Shown here in pieces: positions 21,581 to 34,337 of a DNA stretch of 64,000 nt. A program made the position numbers and the translations under genes. The notes under the pieces are model-generated. The model was given only the letters and a program-made list of their open reading frames with translations. It ran no database searches and was not told the DNA's origin. Every line of letters starts with the position of its first letter. Position 1 is the stretch's first letter. Origin of the DNA: Arenicola marina (lineage: Eukaryota > Annelida > Polychaeta > Arenicolidae); assembly GCA_964019135.1 (NCBI GenBank), contig OZ025261.1, positions 36,756,820-36,820,819 of the forward strand, read 5' to 3'.

Positions 21581-21864
21581 AGGGGGGAGGGCATAGGGGA
21601 CACGAGCACCCCCATTCGCTGGAATATGGGCGAAACAAAGGCACGTAATTAATGGGACACATTATGCCGCCGATGAAAATGTGAAGCTTTTCATTGGTGG
21701 GCACTTATACGCATATAAATGTATAATGATCGCCTATCATCACATGGACAAGGTGGGGGGAGGGGACCGGGGTGGGGTGGGGGGCATTATTGTTGCTACT
21801 ATTGGGACAATTAAAACATAGTTGAACCCTTTTTTATTATTTTGGGGAGCTGAACGAAGGAATG

Positions 21865-21936
21865 AGCCAGACTGAGAGTCATAGCCAGACTGAGAGTCAT
21901 AGCCAGACTGGGAGTCATAGCCAGACTGAGAGTTAT
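21865..21936. repeat. 18-bp tandem repeat (4 units) related to the 69-bp array
   Basis: Four units of AGCCAGACTGAGAGTCAT. This 18-mer is the exact reverse complement of part of the 69-bp unit 1.7 kb upstream (ATGACTCTCAGTCTGGCT). Confidence 0.9.
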
Positions 21937-22030
21937 AGGCCGTCTGATTGTAAACGGTGTGCGTTTTTCTTCACTGGTTGGTTGGCATTCGTCCGTCTGC
22001 GAAAGACGGATTTGGCAGCTTTATTTGATT

Positions 22031-22740
22031 TCAAGTTCTACGATTTGTATCGCGGCATTTACGCTTATGACCGAATAAGCCTATCTGTGAACGACAGAGC
22101 TTGCCGCAGTCATCACATTGATGACCTGTCGATGGGGCTTGGGTTTGTACTCACTAGGTCCCTAAATTGGCGTTTCCAGTTCCTCAAACCAGAGGCCGTC
22201 GTGGTGGGCCATTCCCTCACGCACGACAAGTGACCATTTTCTCTTTTCGAATGGTACATCCTTTCAAGAATTTGAATCGATGCCGAAAGCCTATATGTCA
22301 CGCTTGCAATATATCCTTAAAGCTGAGCTTTGGCCGTCCAGTTGGCCTTTTGCCATCGGCAAGCTCCTCGTAGAGCACATCCTTTGGAATGCGTTCATCC
22401 TGCATTCGATGAACGTTTCCAAGCCAACGAAGATGTCGTTGTTTCACAAGAATGCTTGCTAGGTTGGTCCTGGCTAACACGTCGGCATTTGTTCCCTTGT
22501 CTTGCCAATAAATGCCTAAAATGTTTCGACAAAGAAAAAAAGAGGCAACGAAGATGCCACAATATGTAGTCCACGTTTCACTGCAATACAGCAGGCTTCT
22601 TAGAACACACGCACTGTAGATTAGCATTTTGGTGCGAATGGTTAATTTTGAATTTTTCCAAGCACGTTTGTTTAACCTACCAAAGGTGGTGGCTGCCTTC
22701 CCAATGCGAGTATTTATTTCTTCGTCCAGGGATAAATTAG
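22031..22740 (-). pseudogene. 3' end of a dead non-LTR retrotransposon (reverse transcriptase C-terminus)
   Basis: Minus-strand translation gives the segments LDEEINTRIGKAATTFGRLN, IYSACVLRSLLYCSETWTT, ILGIYWQDKGTNADVL and RHLRWLGNVHRMQDERIPKD, then ELADGKRPTGRP. All are typical of the region after the reverse transcriptase domain of animal LINE ORF2 proteins. After a frameshift at FKD, another frame continues (KRDI-AFGIDSNS). The C-terminal zinc-finger-like motif CDDCGKLCRSQIGLFGHKRK ends at a stop at 22031-22033. Several stops and frameshifts make it non-functional. Its upstream part is missing: at 22740 it runs straight into the 41-bp array. Clade (RTE/CR1-like or other) not determined. 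Confidence 0.85.
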
Positions 22741-22746
22741 TTTAGA

Positions 22747-25700
22747 CAACTTGCTGCAGTGTCTGGATGAGCGGCTTGGCAACGAGACCGCTGGCTGCGG
22801 TGTCTGGATGAGCGGCTTGGCAACGAGACCACTGGCTGCGGTGTCTGTATGAACGGCTTGGCAACGAGACCAATGGCTGCTGTGTCCGGATGAACGGCTT
22901 GGCAACCAGACCACTGGCTGCTGTGTCTGGATGAACGGCTTGGCAACGACACCAATGGCTGCGGTGTCTGGATGAGCGGCTTGGCAACGAGACCACTGGC
23001 TGCGGTGTCTGGATGAGCGGCTTGGCAACGAGACCACTGGCTGCGGTGTCTGGATGAGCGGCTTGGCAACGAGACCACTGGCTGCGGTGTCTGGAAGAGC
23101 GGCTTGGCAACGAGACCACTGGCTGCGGTGTCTGGATGAGCGGCTTGGCAACGAGACCACTGGCTGCGGTGTCTGGATGAGCGGCTTGGCAACGAGACCA
23201 CTGGCTGCGGTGTCTGGAAGAGCGGCTTGGCAACGAGACCACTGGCTGCGGTGTCTGGATGAGCGGCTTGGCAACGAGACCACTGGCTGCGGTGTCTGGA
23301 AGAGCGGCTTGGCAACGAGACCACTGGCTGCGGTGTCTGGATGAGCGGCTTGGCAACGAGACCACTGGCTGCGGTGTCTGGATGAGCGGCTTGGCAACGA
23401 GACCACTGGCTGCGGTGTCTAGATAAGCGGCTTGGCAACAAGACCACTGGCTGCTGTGTCTGGATGAACGGCTTGGCAACGAGACCAATGGCTGCGGTGT
23501 CTGGATGAGCGGCTTGGCAACGAGACCACCGGCTGCGGTGTCTGGATGAGCGGCTTGGCAACGAGACCACTGGCTGCGGTGTCTGGAAGAGCGGCTTGGC
23601 AACGAGACCACTGGCTGCGGTGTCTGGATGAACGGCTTGGCAACGAGACCAGTGGCTGCGGTGTCTGGATGAGCGGCTTGGCAACGAGACCAATGGCTGA
23701 GGTGTCTGGATGAGCGGCTTGGCAACGAGACCAATGGCTGCTGTGTCTGGATGAACGGCTTGGCAACGAGACCACTGGCTGCGGTGTCTGGATGAGCGGC
23801 TTGGCAACGAGACCAGTGGCTGCGGTGTCTGGATGAGCGGCTTGGCAACGAGACCACTGGCTGCGGTGTCTGGATGAACGGCTTGGCAACGAGACCACTG
23901 GCTGCGGTGTCTGGATGAGCGGCTTGGCAACGAGACCACTGGCTGCGGTGTCTGGATGAACGGCTTGGCAACGAGACCACTGGCTGCGGTGTCTGGATGA
24001 ACGGCTTGGCAACGAGATCACTGGCTGCGGTGTCTGGATGAGCGGCTTGGCAACGAGACCACTGGCTGCGGTGTCTGGATGAGCGGCTTGGCAACGTGAC
24101 CACTGGCTGCGGTGTCTGGATGAACGGCTTGGCAACGAGACCACTGGCTGCGGTGTCTGGATGAGCGGCTTGGCAACGAGACCACTGGCTGCGGTGTCTG
24201 GATGAGCGGCTTGGCAACGAGATCACTGGCTGCGGTGTCTGGAAGATCGGCTTGGCAACGAGACCACTTGCTGCGGTGTCTGGATGAGCGGCTTGGCAAC
24301 GAGACCACTCGCTGCGGTGTCTGGATGAACGGCTTGGCAACGAGACCACTGGCTGCGGTGTCTGGATGAACGGCTTGGCAACGAGATCACTGGCTGCGGT
24401 GTCTGGATGAGCGGCTTGGCAACGAGACCACTGGCTGCGGTGTCTGGATGAGCGGCTTGGCAACGTGACCACTGGCTGCGGTGTCTGGATGAACGGCTTG
24501 GCAACGAGACCACTGGCTGCGGTGTCTGGATGAGCGGCTTGGCAACGAGACCACTCGCTGCGGTGTCTGGATGAGCGGCTTGGCAACGAGATCACTGGCT
24601 GCGGTGTCTGGAAGATCGGCTTGGCAACGAGACCACTTGCTGCGGTGTCTGGATGAGCGGCTTGGCAACGAGACCACTCGCTGCGGTGTCTGGATGAACG
24701 GCTTGGCAACGTGACCACTGGCTGCGGTGTCTGGATGAACGGCTTGGCAACGAGACCACTGGCTGCGGTGTCTGGATGAGCGGCTTGGCAACGAGACCAC
24801 TGGCTGCGGTGTCTGGATGAGCGGCTTGGCAACGAGATCACTGGCTGCGGTGTCTGGAAGATCGGCTTGGCAACGAGACCACTTGCTGCGGTGTCTGGAT
24901 GAGCGGCTTGGCAACGAGACCACTCGCTGCGGTGTCTGGATGAACGGCTTGGCAACGAGACCACTGGCTGCGGTGTCTGGATGAGCGGCTTGGCAACGAG
25001 ACCACTGGCTGCGGTGTCTGGATGAGCGGCTTGGCAACGAGACCACTGGCTGCGGTGTCTGGATGAGCGGCTTGGCAACGAGACCACTGGCTGCGGTGTC
25101 TGGATGAACGGCTTGGCAACGAGAACACTGGCTGCGGTGTCTGGATGAGCGGCTTGGCAACGAGACCACTGGCTGCGGTGTCTGGATGAACGGCTTGGCA
25201 ACGAGACCACTGGCTGCGGTGTCTGGATGAGCGGCTTGGCAACGAGACCAATGGCTGAGGTGTCTGGATGAGCGGCTTGGCAACGAGACCACTGGCTGCT
25301 GTGTCTGGATGAACGGGTTGGCAACGAGACCACTGGCTGCGGTGTCTGGATGAGCGGCTTGGCAACGAGACCAATGGCTGCGGTGTCTGGATGAGCGGCT
25401 TGGCAACGAGACCACTGGCTGCGGTGTCTGGATGAGCGGCTTGGCAACGAGACCAATGGCTGCGGTGTCTGGATGAACGGCTTGGCAACGAGACCAGTGG
25501 CTGCGGTGTCTGGATGAGCGCCTTGGCAACGAGACCAGTGGCTACGGTGTCTGGAGGAGCGGCTTGGCAACGAGACCAATGGCTGCTGTGTCTGGATGAA
25601 CGGCTTGGCAACGAGACCACTGGCTGCGGTGTCTGGATGAACGGCTTGGCAACGAGATCATTGGCTGCGGTGTCTGGATGAACGGCTTGGCAACGAGACC

Positions 25701-28417
25701 ACTGGCTGCGGTGTCTGGATGAGCGGCTTGGCAACGTGACCACTGGCTGCGGTGTCTGGATGAACGGCTTGGCCACGAGACCACTGGCTGCGGTGTCTGG
25801 ATGAGCGGCTTGGCAACGAGACCACTGGCTGCGGTGTCTGGATGAGCGGCTTGGCAACGAGATCACTGGCTGCGGTGTCTGGAAGATCGGCTTGGCAACG
25901 AGACCACTTGCTGCGGTGTCTGGATGAGCGGCTTGGCAACGAGACCACTCGCTGCGGTGTCTGGATGAACGGCTTGGCAACGAGACCACTGGCTGCGGTG
26001 TCTGGATGAGCGGCTTGGCAACGAGACCACTGGCTGCGGTGTCTGGATGAGCGGCTTGGCAACGAGATCACTGGCTGCGGTGTCTGGAAGATCGGCTTGG
26101 CAACGAGACCACTTGCTGCGGTGTCTGGATGAGCGGCTTGGCAACGAGACCACTCGCTGCGGTGTCTGGATGAACGGCTTGGCAACGAGACCACTGGCTG
26201 CGGTGTCTGGATGAGCGGCTTGGCAACGAGACCACTGGCTGCGGTGTCTGGATGAGCGGCTTGGCAACGAGACCACTGGCTGCGGTGTCTGGATGAGCGG
26301 CTTGGCAACGAGACCACTGGCTGCGGTGTCTGGATGAACGGCTTGGCAACGAGAACACTGGCTGCGGTGTCTGGATGAGCGGCTTGGCAACGAGACCACT
26401 GGCTGCGGTGTCTGGATGAACGGCTTGGCAACGAGACCACTGGCTGCGGTGTCTGGATGAGCGGCTTGGCAACGAGACCAATGGCTGAGGTGTCTGGATG
26501 AGCGGCTTGGCAACGAGACCACTGGCTGCTGTGTCTGGATGAACGGGTTGGCAACGAGACCACTGGCTGCGGTGTCTGGATGAGCGGCTTGGCAACGAGA
26601 CCAATGGCTGCGGTGTCTGGATGAGCGGCTTGGCAACGAGACCACTGGCTGCGGTGTCTGGATGAGCGGCTTGGCAACGAGACCAATGGCTGCGGTGTCT
26701 GGATGAACGGCTTGGCAACGAGACCAGTGGCTGCGGTGTCTGGATGAGCGCCTTGGCAACGAGACCAGTGGCTACGGTGTCTGGAGGAGCGGCTTGGCAA
26801 CGAGACCAATGGCTGCTGTGTCTGGATGAACGGCTTGGCAACGAGACCACTGGCTGCGGTGTCTGGATGAACGGCTTGGCAACGAGATCATTGGCTGCGG
26901 TGTCTGGATGAGCGGCTTGGCAACGAGACCACTGGCTGCGGTGTCTGGATGAGCGGCTTGGCAACGTGACCACTGGCTGCGGTGTCTGGATGAACGGCTT
27001 GGCCACGAGACCACTGGCTGCGGTGTCTGGATGAGCGGCTTGGCAACGAGACCACTGGCTGCGGTGTCTGGATGAGCGGCTTGGCAACGAGATCACTGGC
27101 TGCGGTGTCTGGAAGATCGGCTTGGCAACGAGACCACTTGCTGCGGTGTCTGGATGAGCGGCTTGGCAACGAGACCACTCGCTGCGGTGTCTGGATGAAC
27201 GGCTTGGCAACGAGACCACTGGCTGCGGTGTCTGGATGAACGGCTTGGCAACGAGATCACTGGCTGCGGTGTCTGGATGAGCGGCTTGGCAACGAGACCA
27301 CTGGCTGCGGTGTCTGGATGAGCGGCTTGGCAACGTGACCACTGGCTGCGGTGTCTGGATGAACGGCTTGGCAACGAGACCACTGGATGCGGCGTCTGGA
27401 TGAGCGGCTTAGTAACGAGACCACTGGCTGCGGTGTCTGGACGAGCGGCTTGGCAACGAGACCACTGGCTGCGGTGTCTGGATGAGCGGCTTGGCAACGA
27501 GATCACTGGCTGCGGTGTCTGGAAGATCGGCTTGGCAACGAGACCACTTGCTGCGGTGTCTGGATGAGCGGCTTGGCAACGAGACCACTGGCTGCGGTGT
27601 CTGGATGAACGGCTTGGCAACGAGACCACTGGCTGCGGTGTCTGGATGAGCGGCTTGGCAACGAGACCACTGGCTGCGGTGTCTGGATGAGCGGCTTGGC
27701 AACGAGACCACTGGCTGCGGTGTCTGGATGAACGGCTTGGCAACGAGACCAATGGCTGCGGTGTCTGGATGAACGGCTTGGCAACGAGACCACTGGCTGC
27801 GGTGTCTGGATGAGCGGCTTGGCAACGAGACCACTAGCTGCGGTGTCTGGATGAGCAGCTTGGCAACGAGACCACTGGCTGCGGTGTCTGGATGAACGGC
27901 TTGGCAACGAGACCACTGGCTGCGGTGTCTGGATGAGCGGCTTGGCAACGAGACCACTGGCTGCGGTGTCTGGATGAGCGGCTTGGCAACGAGACCACTG
28001 GCTGCGGTGTCTGGATGAGCGGCTTGGCAACGAGACCACTGGCTGCGGTGTCTGGATGAGCGGCTTGGCAACGAGACCAATGGCTGCGGTGTCTGGATGA
28101 ACGGCTTGGCAACGAGACCACTCGCTGCGGTGTCTGGATGAGCGGCTTGGCAACGAGACCACTAGCTGCGGTGTCTGGATGAGCGGCTTGGCAACGAGAC
28201 CAATGGCTGCGGTGTCTGGATGAGCGGCTTGGCAACGAGACCACTGGCTGCGGTGTCTGGATGAGCGGCTTGGCAACGAGACCACTGGCTGCGGTGTCTG
28301 GATGAGCGGCTTGGCAACGAGACCAATGGCTGCGGTGTCTGGATGAGCGGCTTGGCAACGAGACCACTGGCTGCGGTGTCTGGATGAGCGGCTTAGCAAC
28401 GAGACCACTTTCTGCGG
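22747..28417. repeat. 41-bp minisatellite, 138 units
   Basis: The unit is TGTCTGGATGAGCGGCTTGG + CAACGAGACCACTGGCTGCG + G. From the first unit start at 22760 to the last at 28377 is exactly 137 periods, so there are no net indels. Common variants are GATGAACGG, GGAAGAGCGG, GAGATCACT and CTTGCTGCGG. A block of 30 units (1,230 bp) is duplicated: the segments starting at about 24840 and 26070 carry the same rare variants in order. The minus strand lacks stops in all three frames, giving false ORFs of up to 945 codons with a 41-residue period. Confidence 0.96.
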
Positions 28418-29703
28418 ATCACCACAGGGTCGACATTTACTGAGATTACCGGGCCGCCGTATAAAGCGCGTCAATAAACAACGAAAATTACACCAGTTGC
28501 GGTTTTGTCCTGGTCTAACTGTACCGGACCACATATACTTATATATAAATAAATTAGAGCTTTCTATATGACGTAACGGTGTCCTATATGAGATGAACTA
28601 TTAGTGCGAGAGCTTTCGTCAAAACCTACTTTTCCAGGCATCTTAAATTCGTAGTGGTCACAAGTGGGGGGGGGGGGGGTGGCGGGGGCACGGAGTATTT
28701 TCGTTCCTCGGAATGTATGTACCATGTATCCGCCCTTTCCATTGTATGCGGCGTGGAGTTCTCCATTTAATTCATCGTGACCTGGGATTTTGTTTTTTTT
28801 ATTTGTGACTTGGCAACCCCCCCCCCCCCCCCTCCCACCACAAGCGGATCATAAACGAAAATTTACGCGAGGGAGTAAATCTTGCATCACAACAAGAGCT
28901 TATATAATGAGGCATCCACGATTTTCGAGTGAACTGAGTATTTGGACTCAGGAGCTGAACTTTAAAATACACTATATTATCAATAAGACCTGCATGATAG
29001 GCATAGTATAGAGGACAACAACTAATTATTAAAGGATGAACCATCCTGGGTCTTCTCCGTGAAGGCATATCACCAGCTGTGGATACTAAACCATAATATC
29101 CCTATAGAGCCCAATAGTCCAAAAACGGGGACCGCGCCCATACCGGAGAAAAATATACCCTTTGCCTTTTGTGCGATGATGATAATAGGCCTACCTTCAT
29201 TCAGCCAGAGTGCCCCCCCCCCTCCCCCCCGCCCCCACCTCCTTCCCCGTATCCCCCACCGTACACACACACATCCCGTGGATGAGCGTGTCACCTTCTG
29301 CTCACGACCACATGGGTTTCATTTAGTTTTTACAGTCGCTATAACTGAAGTAACAACTGAAGTTGTAAATTAACCATCCTTATATGGCTATAGCAACGGC
29401 ATGTCAAATGTCGATCGTCTTTGCAACTTAAACTGGGGCAATGGAATCACTTGTTGCATATATGCTTCCACACAAAGGGCACCGCAGTTCAGCCGGTACC
29501 GCACTTTAGCTATATAACGACGGTATCTTACAAGTAGAAATTAAGTCAAATAAATTATCAGTGTCCGTATGTCACTGTTCGCTGTTACTCCATACTTGAT
29601 AGCGTATGCACAAGACACTTTCTAGAGTGTTTTTATAGTCTTCACGTGTCTTCGCCACTTTCTTCCATTACAGGGTCACGCTGTGTAACAGTCGTACACA
29701 ATG
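28418..29703. other. Intergenic, no gene seen
   Basis: Single-copy sequence with poly-G/C tracts (near 28667, 28820 and 29215). No exon or element recognised. Confidence 0.45.
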
Positions 29704-31924
29704 CATGGCATTCAATGAGTTCAGGTTTCATTGAATAAACATACACGTAAAAGTTATACACTTGTAGACTGTCATTTCCCAGTAATTTATAAGTCCTCTT
29801 GCACGGTTTATGGTGAAGTAAATCAGTTTTTATTTCATCGATCACATATGACTCAAGCAGACAAACAATAGAATTCACAGACACAACAACTAACGCCCGA
29901 AAATCTACTATAACGTTCCATTCATTGTGAAATTGACAAGTGTTTTATCCGTTGTAACGTATGTGGAGCGTGTCCTCTGCATCCGGGAGTTCCAGTACCG
30001 ACGAACCTGTCGTGAGTCACGAGGTGTGCGCCGAACCTAGCGTGTATAGCCCGCTACACCGGCAAACGGTGCAATACCGGGTGAAAGAGTGCAGAACAAT
30101 TATAGAGGCGCGAGTTGCTTCTTGCGACTGCCGAAGAAAGAAGTCATAAGTAAGGATGTGCGAAGTCAGTTCGAGGGAAAGGTTGGGGGATGGGAGCAGT
30201 CCATTTAGTTTCCTCCCCAAAATGAACCCCTACGTTAAACTAACCTGAAAGATAGCCTGGGTATCTTGTTAGTTTTCCGCCAGCCACCTTCTAAGCCCAC
30301 CCCCCCGCCTTCTTACTAACCCGCCACGTTCTCACTGACCTGCCACTTTCTTACTTAGGCCTACCTGTCACGTTAATATCAACCAGTCACTTTTCTATTT
30401 CCATTCACCTGTCATTTTGTTACTGGCATATCACCTTCTGACCAGCCCGTCACTTCACACGCAGTCTGTCACTTTCCAAAAGTCTGGCACTTTTCCACCA
30501 CCTTGCCATTTACTTACAACCTACTTATTTCTTGGCTAACTGAATCAGCGGACGGCGGTAGACAGTGGTTGGTCCACTGTGATAAATGTTATTCATCATT
30601 GTGCTCACTGAACTTTACAAGCAACCCGAAACCGAGTGTAATATTTACATCTTTGCACATGTTGATCAGAATTGCGCATTTCATCGTTCGTTTATTTTCG
30701 ATGAAATGATGAACTCGAGCGTTCTTCTTCTGTGTGTTTTTTTGTAAATTAAAAGTATTATAATTGCTGGCTAGCTGATGTTCACTGGAGGTCATTTTCC
30801 GTTCGGCCGACTTCGTATTTGCTTGATGAGTAGCTGTGAGTTCGAATCGTGATGAACGGGCCGAGAAAACTGGCCGTAAAAATCCCGACTGGCTTGCCGC
30901 TCGGCTGGGTGCCGTGAGAACGACCGTGGCGGCCCCTAGCGAGTGCAGTCAGAACCAAGCTAGTCACGACCCACGCTGTATAAACCTTCGCTGCTCTTTC
31001 CAACCAGTCAGAGAGGGGGCACCATTTGATAGCAGATTGAGGGGGGGGGGGGGGGGGTAAGGGGGATGGTGGCTACTGCTCCGGTATCTCACCCTGCGGA
31101 CATTTTGTTTTTTTCTACCTGTTCAATGAGAACCAGAATCTTGTTCTTTTTATGAAAAATGAAAAAAGTTGAAAAAAAACAAACCTTCAGGTGTAAATAT
31201 CTTATACGTATTTTTCTTGATACCTGTATCTCTTCTGTTCTTTCTGTTCAAGAGCAACGAATGCAGTTTTTCTTCTGGGAAGCCAAAGGTAGATTTTTCT
31301 TCAAAGAATTCAATGGCAAAAATATTTGCTTTAGCAATTGGCATGCTCATCCCCAGCCCCCCCCCCCCCCCCCCCCACCGCCCCCTATCTTCCGACACAC
31401 CCACACCCATGTCACCTACTGGGTTCACGTGGTCATACAGACCGTAAGTTTAAACGAGGTTTCTGGGCTCCGAGAAGATGGGTGGGGGGGAGGGGGGTAG
31501 GGGACCGAAAGGCGGACAGGGGGGAAGGGGAGGAAAGGCGGGCAGGGGTGAGGGGAGGGGGGGGGCAGGGGGTGACAGGGGTTCGTGCGTGTAACAGCGG
31601 TGCCCCCTATAATTCAGTTTATAACAAAGGCTCACATTCACGGTGGGCCCTCGAATCGACGAGACAGAGACGGACCGTTTCGGGGTGGGGGTGGGCGCTG
31701 GCTAGAAGGGGTCGGGGGGAGGCGAAGGGGGGTGGAACATGGACTGGGGGAAGCGGAGGGGGTGGGAGGGGGTGGGTGGGGGTTGGGGCTGGCTGAAGGG
31801 GGGCCGTGGGGAGGCGGAGGGGGGTGGAACATGGACTGGGGGAAGCGGAGGGGGTGGGTGGGGGTTGGGGCTGACTGAAGGGGGGTCGTGGGGAGGCGGA
31901 GGGGGGTGGGAGGGGGACTGGGGG
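29704..31924. repeat. 2.2-kb duplicated segment, left copy (contig end)
   Basis: Nearly identical to 32125-34337, with about a dozen substitutions by eye plus homopolymer length differences. It ends exactly at the 200-N gap, while the other copy begins exactly after it. The content is non-coding: a degenerate CCTGCCACTTTCTTAC-type short repeat (about 30280-30510), a promoter-like stretch with CTGTATAAACC (about 30977), poly-G/C runs, and a G-rich minisatellite at the end. Confidence 0.93.
31683..31924. repeat. G-rich minisatellite (G-quadruplex-prone), left copy
   Basis: Repeats of GGGGGGTGGAACATGGACTG + GGGGAAGCGGAGGGGGTGGG + TGGGGGTTGGGGCTGGCTGA + AGG, roughly 90-95 bp, with many runs of four or more G. 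It is the last sequence before the assembly gap. Confidence 0.8.
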
Positions 31925-32124
31925 NNNNNNNNNNNNNNNNNNNNNNNNNNNNNNNNNNNNNNNNNNNNNNNNNNNNNNNNNNNNNNNNNNNNNNNNNNNN
32001 NNNNNNNNNNNNNNNNNNNNNNNNNNNNNNNNNNNNNNNNNNNNNNNNNNNNNNNNNNNNNNNNNNNNNNNNNNNNNNNNNNNNNNNNNNNNNNNNNNNN
32101 NNNNNNNNNNNNNNNNNNNNNNNN
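31925..32124. other. Assembly gap, 200 N
   Basis: Exactly 200 ambiguous bases, a conventional placeholder length, so the true distance is unknown. Confidence 1.
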
Positions 32125-34337
32125 CATGGCATTCAATGAGTTCAGGTTTCATTGAATAAACATACACGTAAAAGTTATACACTTGTAGACTGTCATTTCC
32201 CAGTAATTTATAAGTCCTCTTGCACGGTTTATGGTGAAGTAAATCAGTTTTTATTTCATCGATCACATATGACTCAAGCAGACAAACAAAGGACTTCACA
32301 GACACAACAACTAACGCCCGAAAATCTACTATAACCTTCCATTCATTGTGAAATTGACAAGTGTTTTATCCGTTGTTACGTATGTGGAGCGTGTCCTCTG
32401 CATCCGGGAGTTCCAGTACCGACGAACCTGTCGTGAGTCACGAGGTGTGCGCCGAACCTAGCGTGTATAGCCTGCTACACCGGCAAACGGTGCAATACCG
32501 GGTGAAAGAGTGCAGAACAATTATAGAGGCGCGAGTTGCTTCTTGCGACTGCCGAAGAAAGAAGTCATAAGTAAGGATGTGCGAAGTCAGTTCGAGGGAA
32601 AGGTTGGGGGATGGGAGCAGTCCATTTACTTTCCTCCCCAAAATGAACCCCTACGTTAAACTAACCTGAAAGATAGCCTGGGTATCTTGTTAGTTTTCCG
32701 CCAGCCACCTTCTAAGCCCCCCCCCCCCCCGCCTTCTTACTAACCCGCCACGTTCTCACTGACCTGCCACTTTCTTACTTAGGCCTACCTGTCACGTTAA
32801 TATCAACCAGTCACTTTTCTATTTCCATTCACCTGTCATTTTGTTACTGGCATATCACCTTCTGACCAGCCCGTCACTTCACACGCAGTCTGTCACTTTC
32901 CAAAAGTCTGGCACTTTTCCACCACCTTGCCATTTACTTACAACCTACTTATTTCTTGGCTAACTGAATCAGCGGACGGCGGTAGACAGTGGTTGGTCCA
33001 CTGTGATAAATGTTATTCATCATTGTGCTCACTGAACTTTACAAGCAACCCGAAACCGAGTGTAATATTTACATCTTTGCACATGTTGATCAGAATTGCG
33101 CATTTCATCGTTCGTTTATTTTCGATGAAATGATGAACTCGAGCGTTCTTCTTCTGTGTGTTTTTTTGTAAATTAAAAGTATTATAATTGCTGGCTAGCT
33201 GATGTTCACTGGAGGTCATTTTCCGTTCGGCCGACTTCGTATTTGCTTGATGAGTAGCTGTGAGTTCGAATCGTGATGAACGGCCGAGAAAACTGGCCGT
33301 AAAAATCCCGACTGGCTTGCCGCTCGGCTGGGTGCCGTGAGAACGACCGTGGCGGCCCCTAGCGAGTGCAGTCAGAACCAAGCTAGTCACGACCCACGCT
33401 GTATAAACCTTCGCTGCTCCTTTCAACCAGTCAGAGAGGGGGCACCATTTGATAGCAGATTGAGGGGGGGGGGGGGGGGGGGTAAGGGGGATGGTGGCTA
33501 CTGCTCCGGTATCTCATCCTGCGGACATTTTGTTTTTTTCTACCTGTTCAATGAGAACCAGAATCTTGTTCTTTTTATGAAAAATGAAAAAAGTTGAAAA
33601 AAAACAAACCTTCAGGTGTAAATATCTTATACGTATTTTTCTTGATACCTGTATCTCTTCTGTTCTTTCTGTTCAAGAGCAACGAATGCAGTTTTTCTTC
33701 TGGGAAGCCAAAGGTAGATTTTTCTTCAAAGAATTCAATGGCAAAATATTTGCTTTAGCAATTGCATGCTCATCCCCAGCCACCCCCCACCGCCCCCTAT
33801 CTTCCGACACACCCACACCCATGTCACCTACTGGGTTCACGTGGTCATACAGACCGTAAGTTTAAACGAGGTTTCTGGGCTCCGAGAAGATGGGTGGGGG
33901 GAGGGGGGTAGGGGACCGAAAGGCGGACAGGGGGGAAGGGGAGGAAAGGCGGGCAGGGGTGAGGGGAGGGGGGGGGGGGCAGGGGGTGACAGGGGTTCGT
34001 GCGTGTAACAGCGGTGCCCCCTATAATTCAGTTAATAACAAAGGCTCACATTCACGGTGGGCCCTCGAATCGACGAGACAGAGACGGACCGTTTCGGGGT
34101 GGGGGTGGGCGCTGGCTAGAAGGGGTCGGGGGGAGGCGAAGGGGGGTGGAACATGGACTGGGGGAAGCGGAGGGGGTGGGAGGGGGTGGGTGGGGGTTGG
34201 GGCTGGCTGAAGGGGGGTCGTGGGGAGGCGGAGGGGGGTGGAACATGGACTGGGGGAAGCGGAGGGGGTGGGTGGGGTTGGGGCTGGCTGAAGGGGGGTC
34301 GTGGGGAGGCGGAGGGGGGTGGGAGGGGGACTGGGGG
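32125..34337. repeat. 2.2-kb duplicated segment, right copy (contig start)
   Basis: Begins CATGGCATTCAATGAG directly after the gap and follows 29704-31924 base for base, with scattered differences (for example CAATAGAATTC against CAAAGGACTTC, and AGCCCGC against AGCCTGC). It continues past the point where the left copy stops. Confidence 0.93.

Noticed and set aside
22737..28534. Long minus-strand ORFs (up to 945 codons) with a 41-residue SLPSRSSRHRSQWSRCQA-type repeat
   Set aside because: They arise because the 41-bp unit has no stop in any minus-strand frame; the same peptide repeat appears in all three frames. No start context, splice sites or domain.
29642..29884. 80-codon minus-strand ORF with a plausible composition (KTDLLHHKPCKRTYKLLGND)
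   Set aside because: It starts with GTG, not ATG, has no recognised domain or splice sites, and is simply repeated in the second copy of the duplicated segment.
31619..32305. ORFs of 140-228 codons crossing the gap
   Set aside because: They consist largely of unknown residues from the 200 N plus proline-rich translation of the G-rich repeat.
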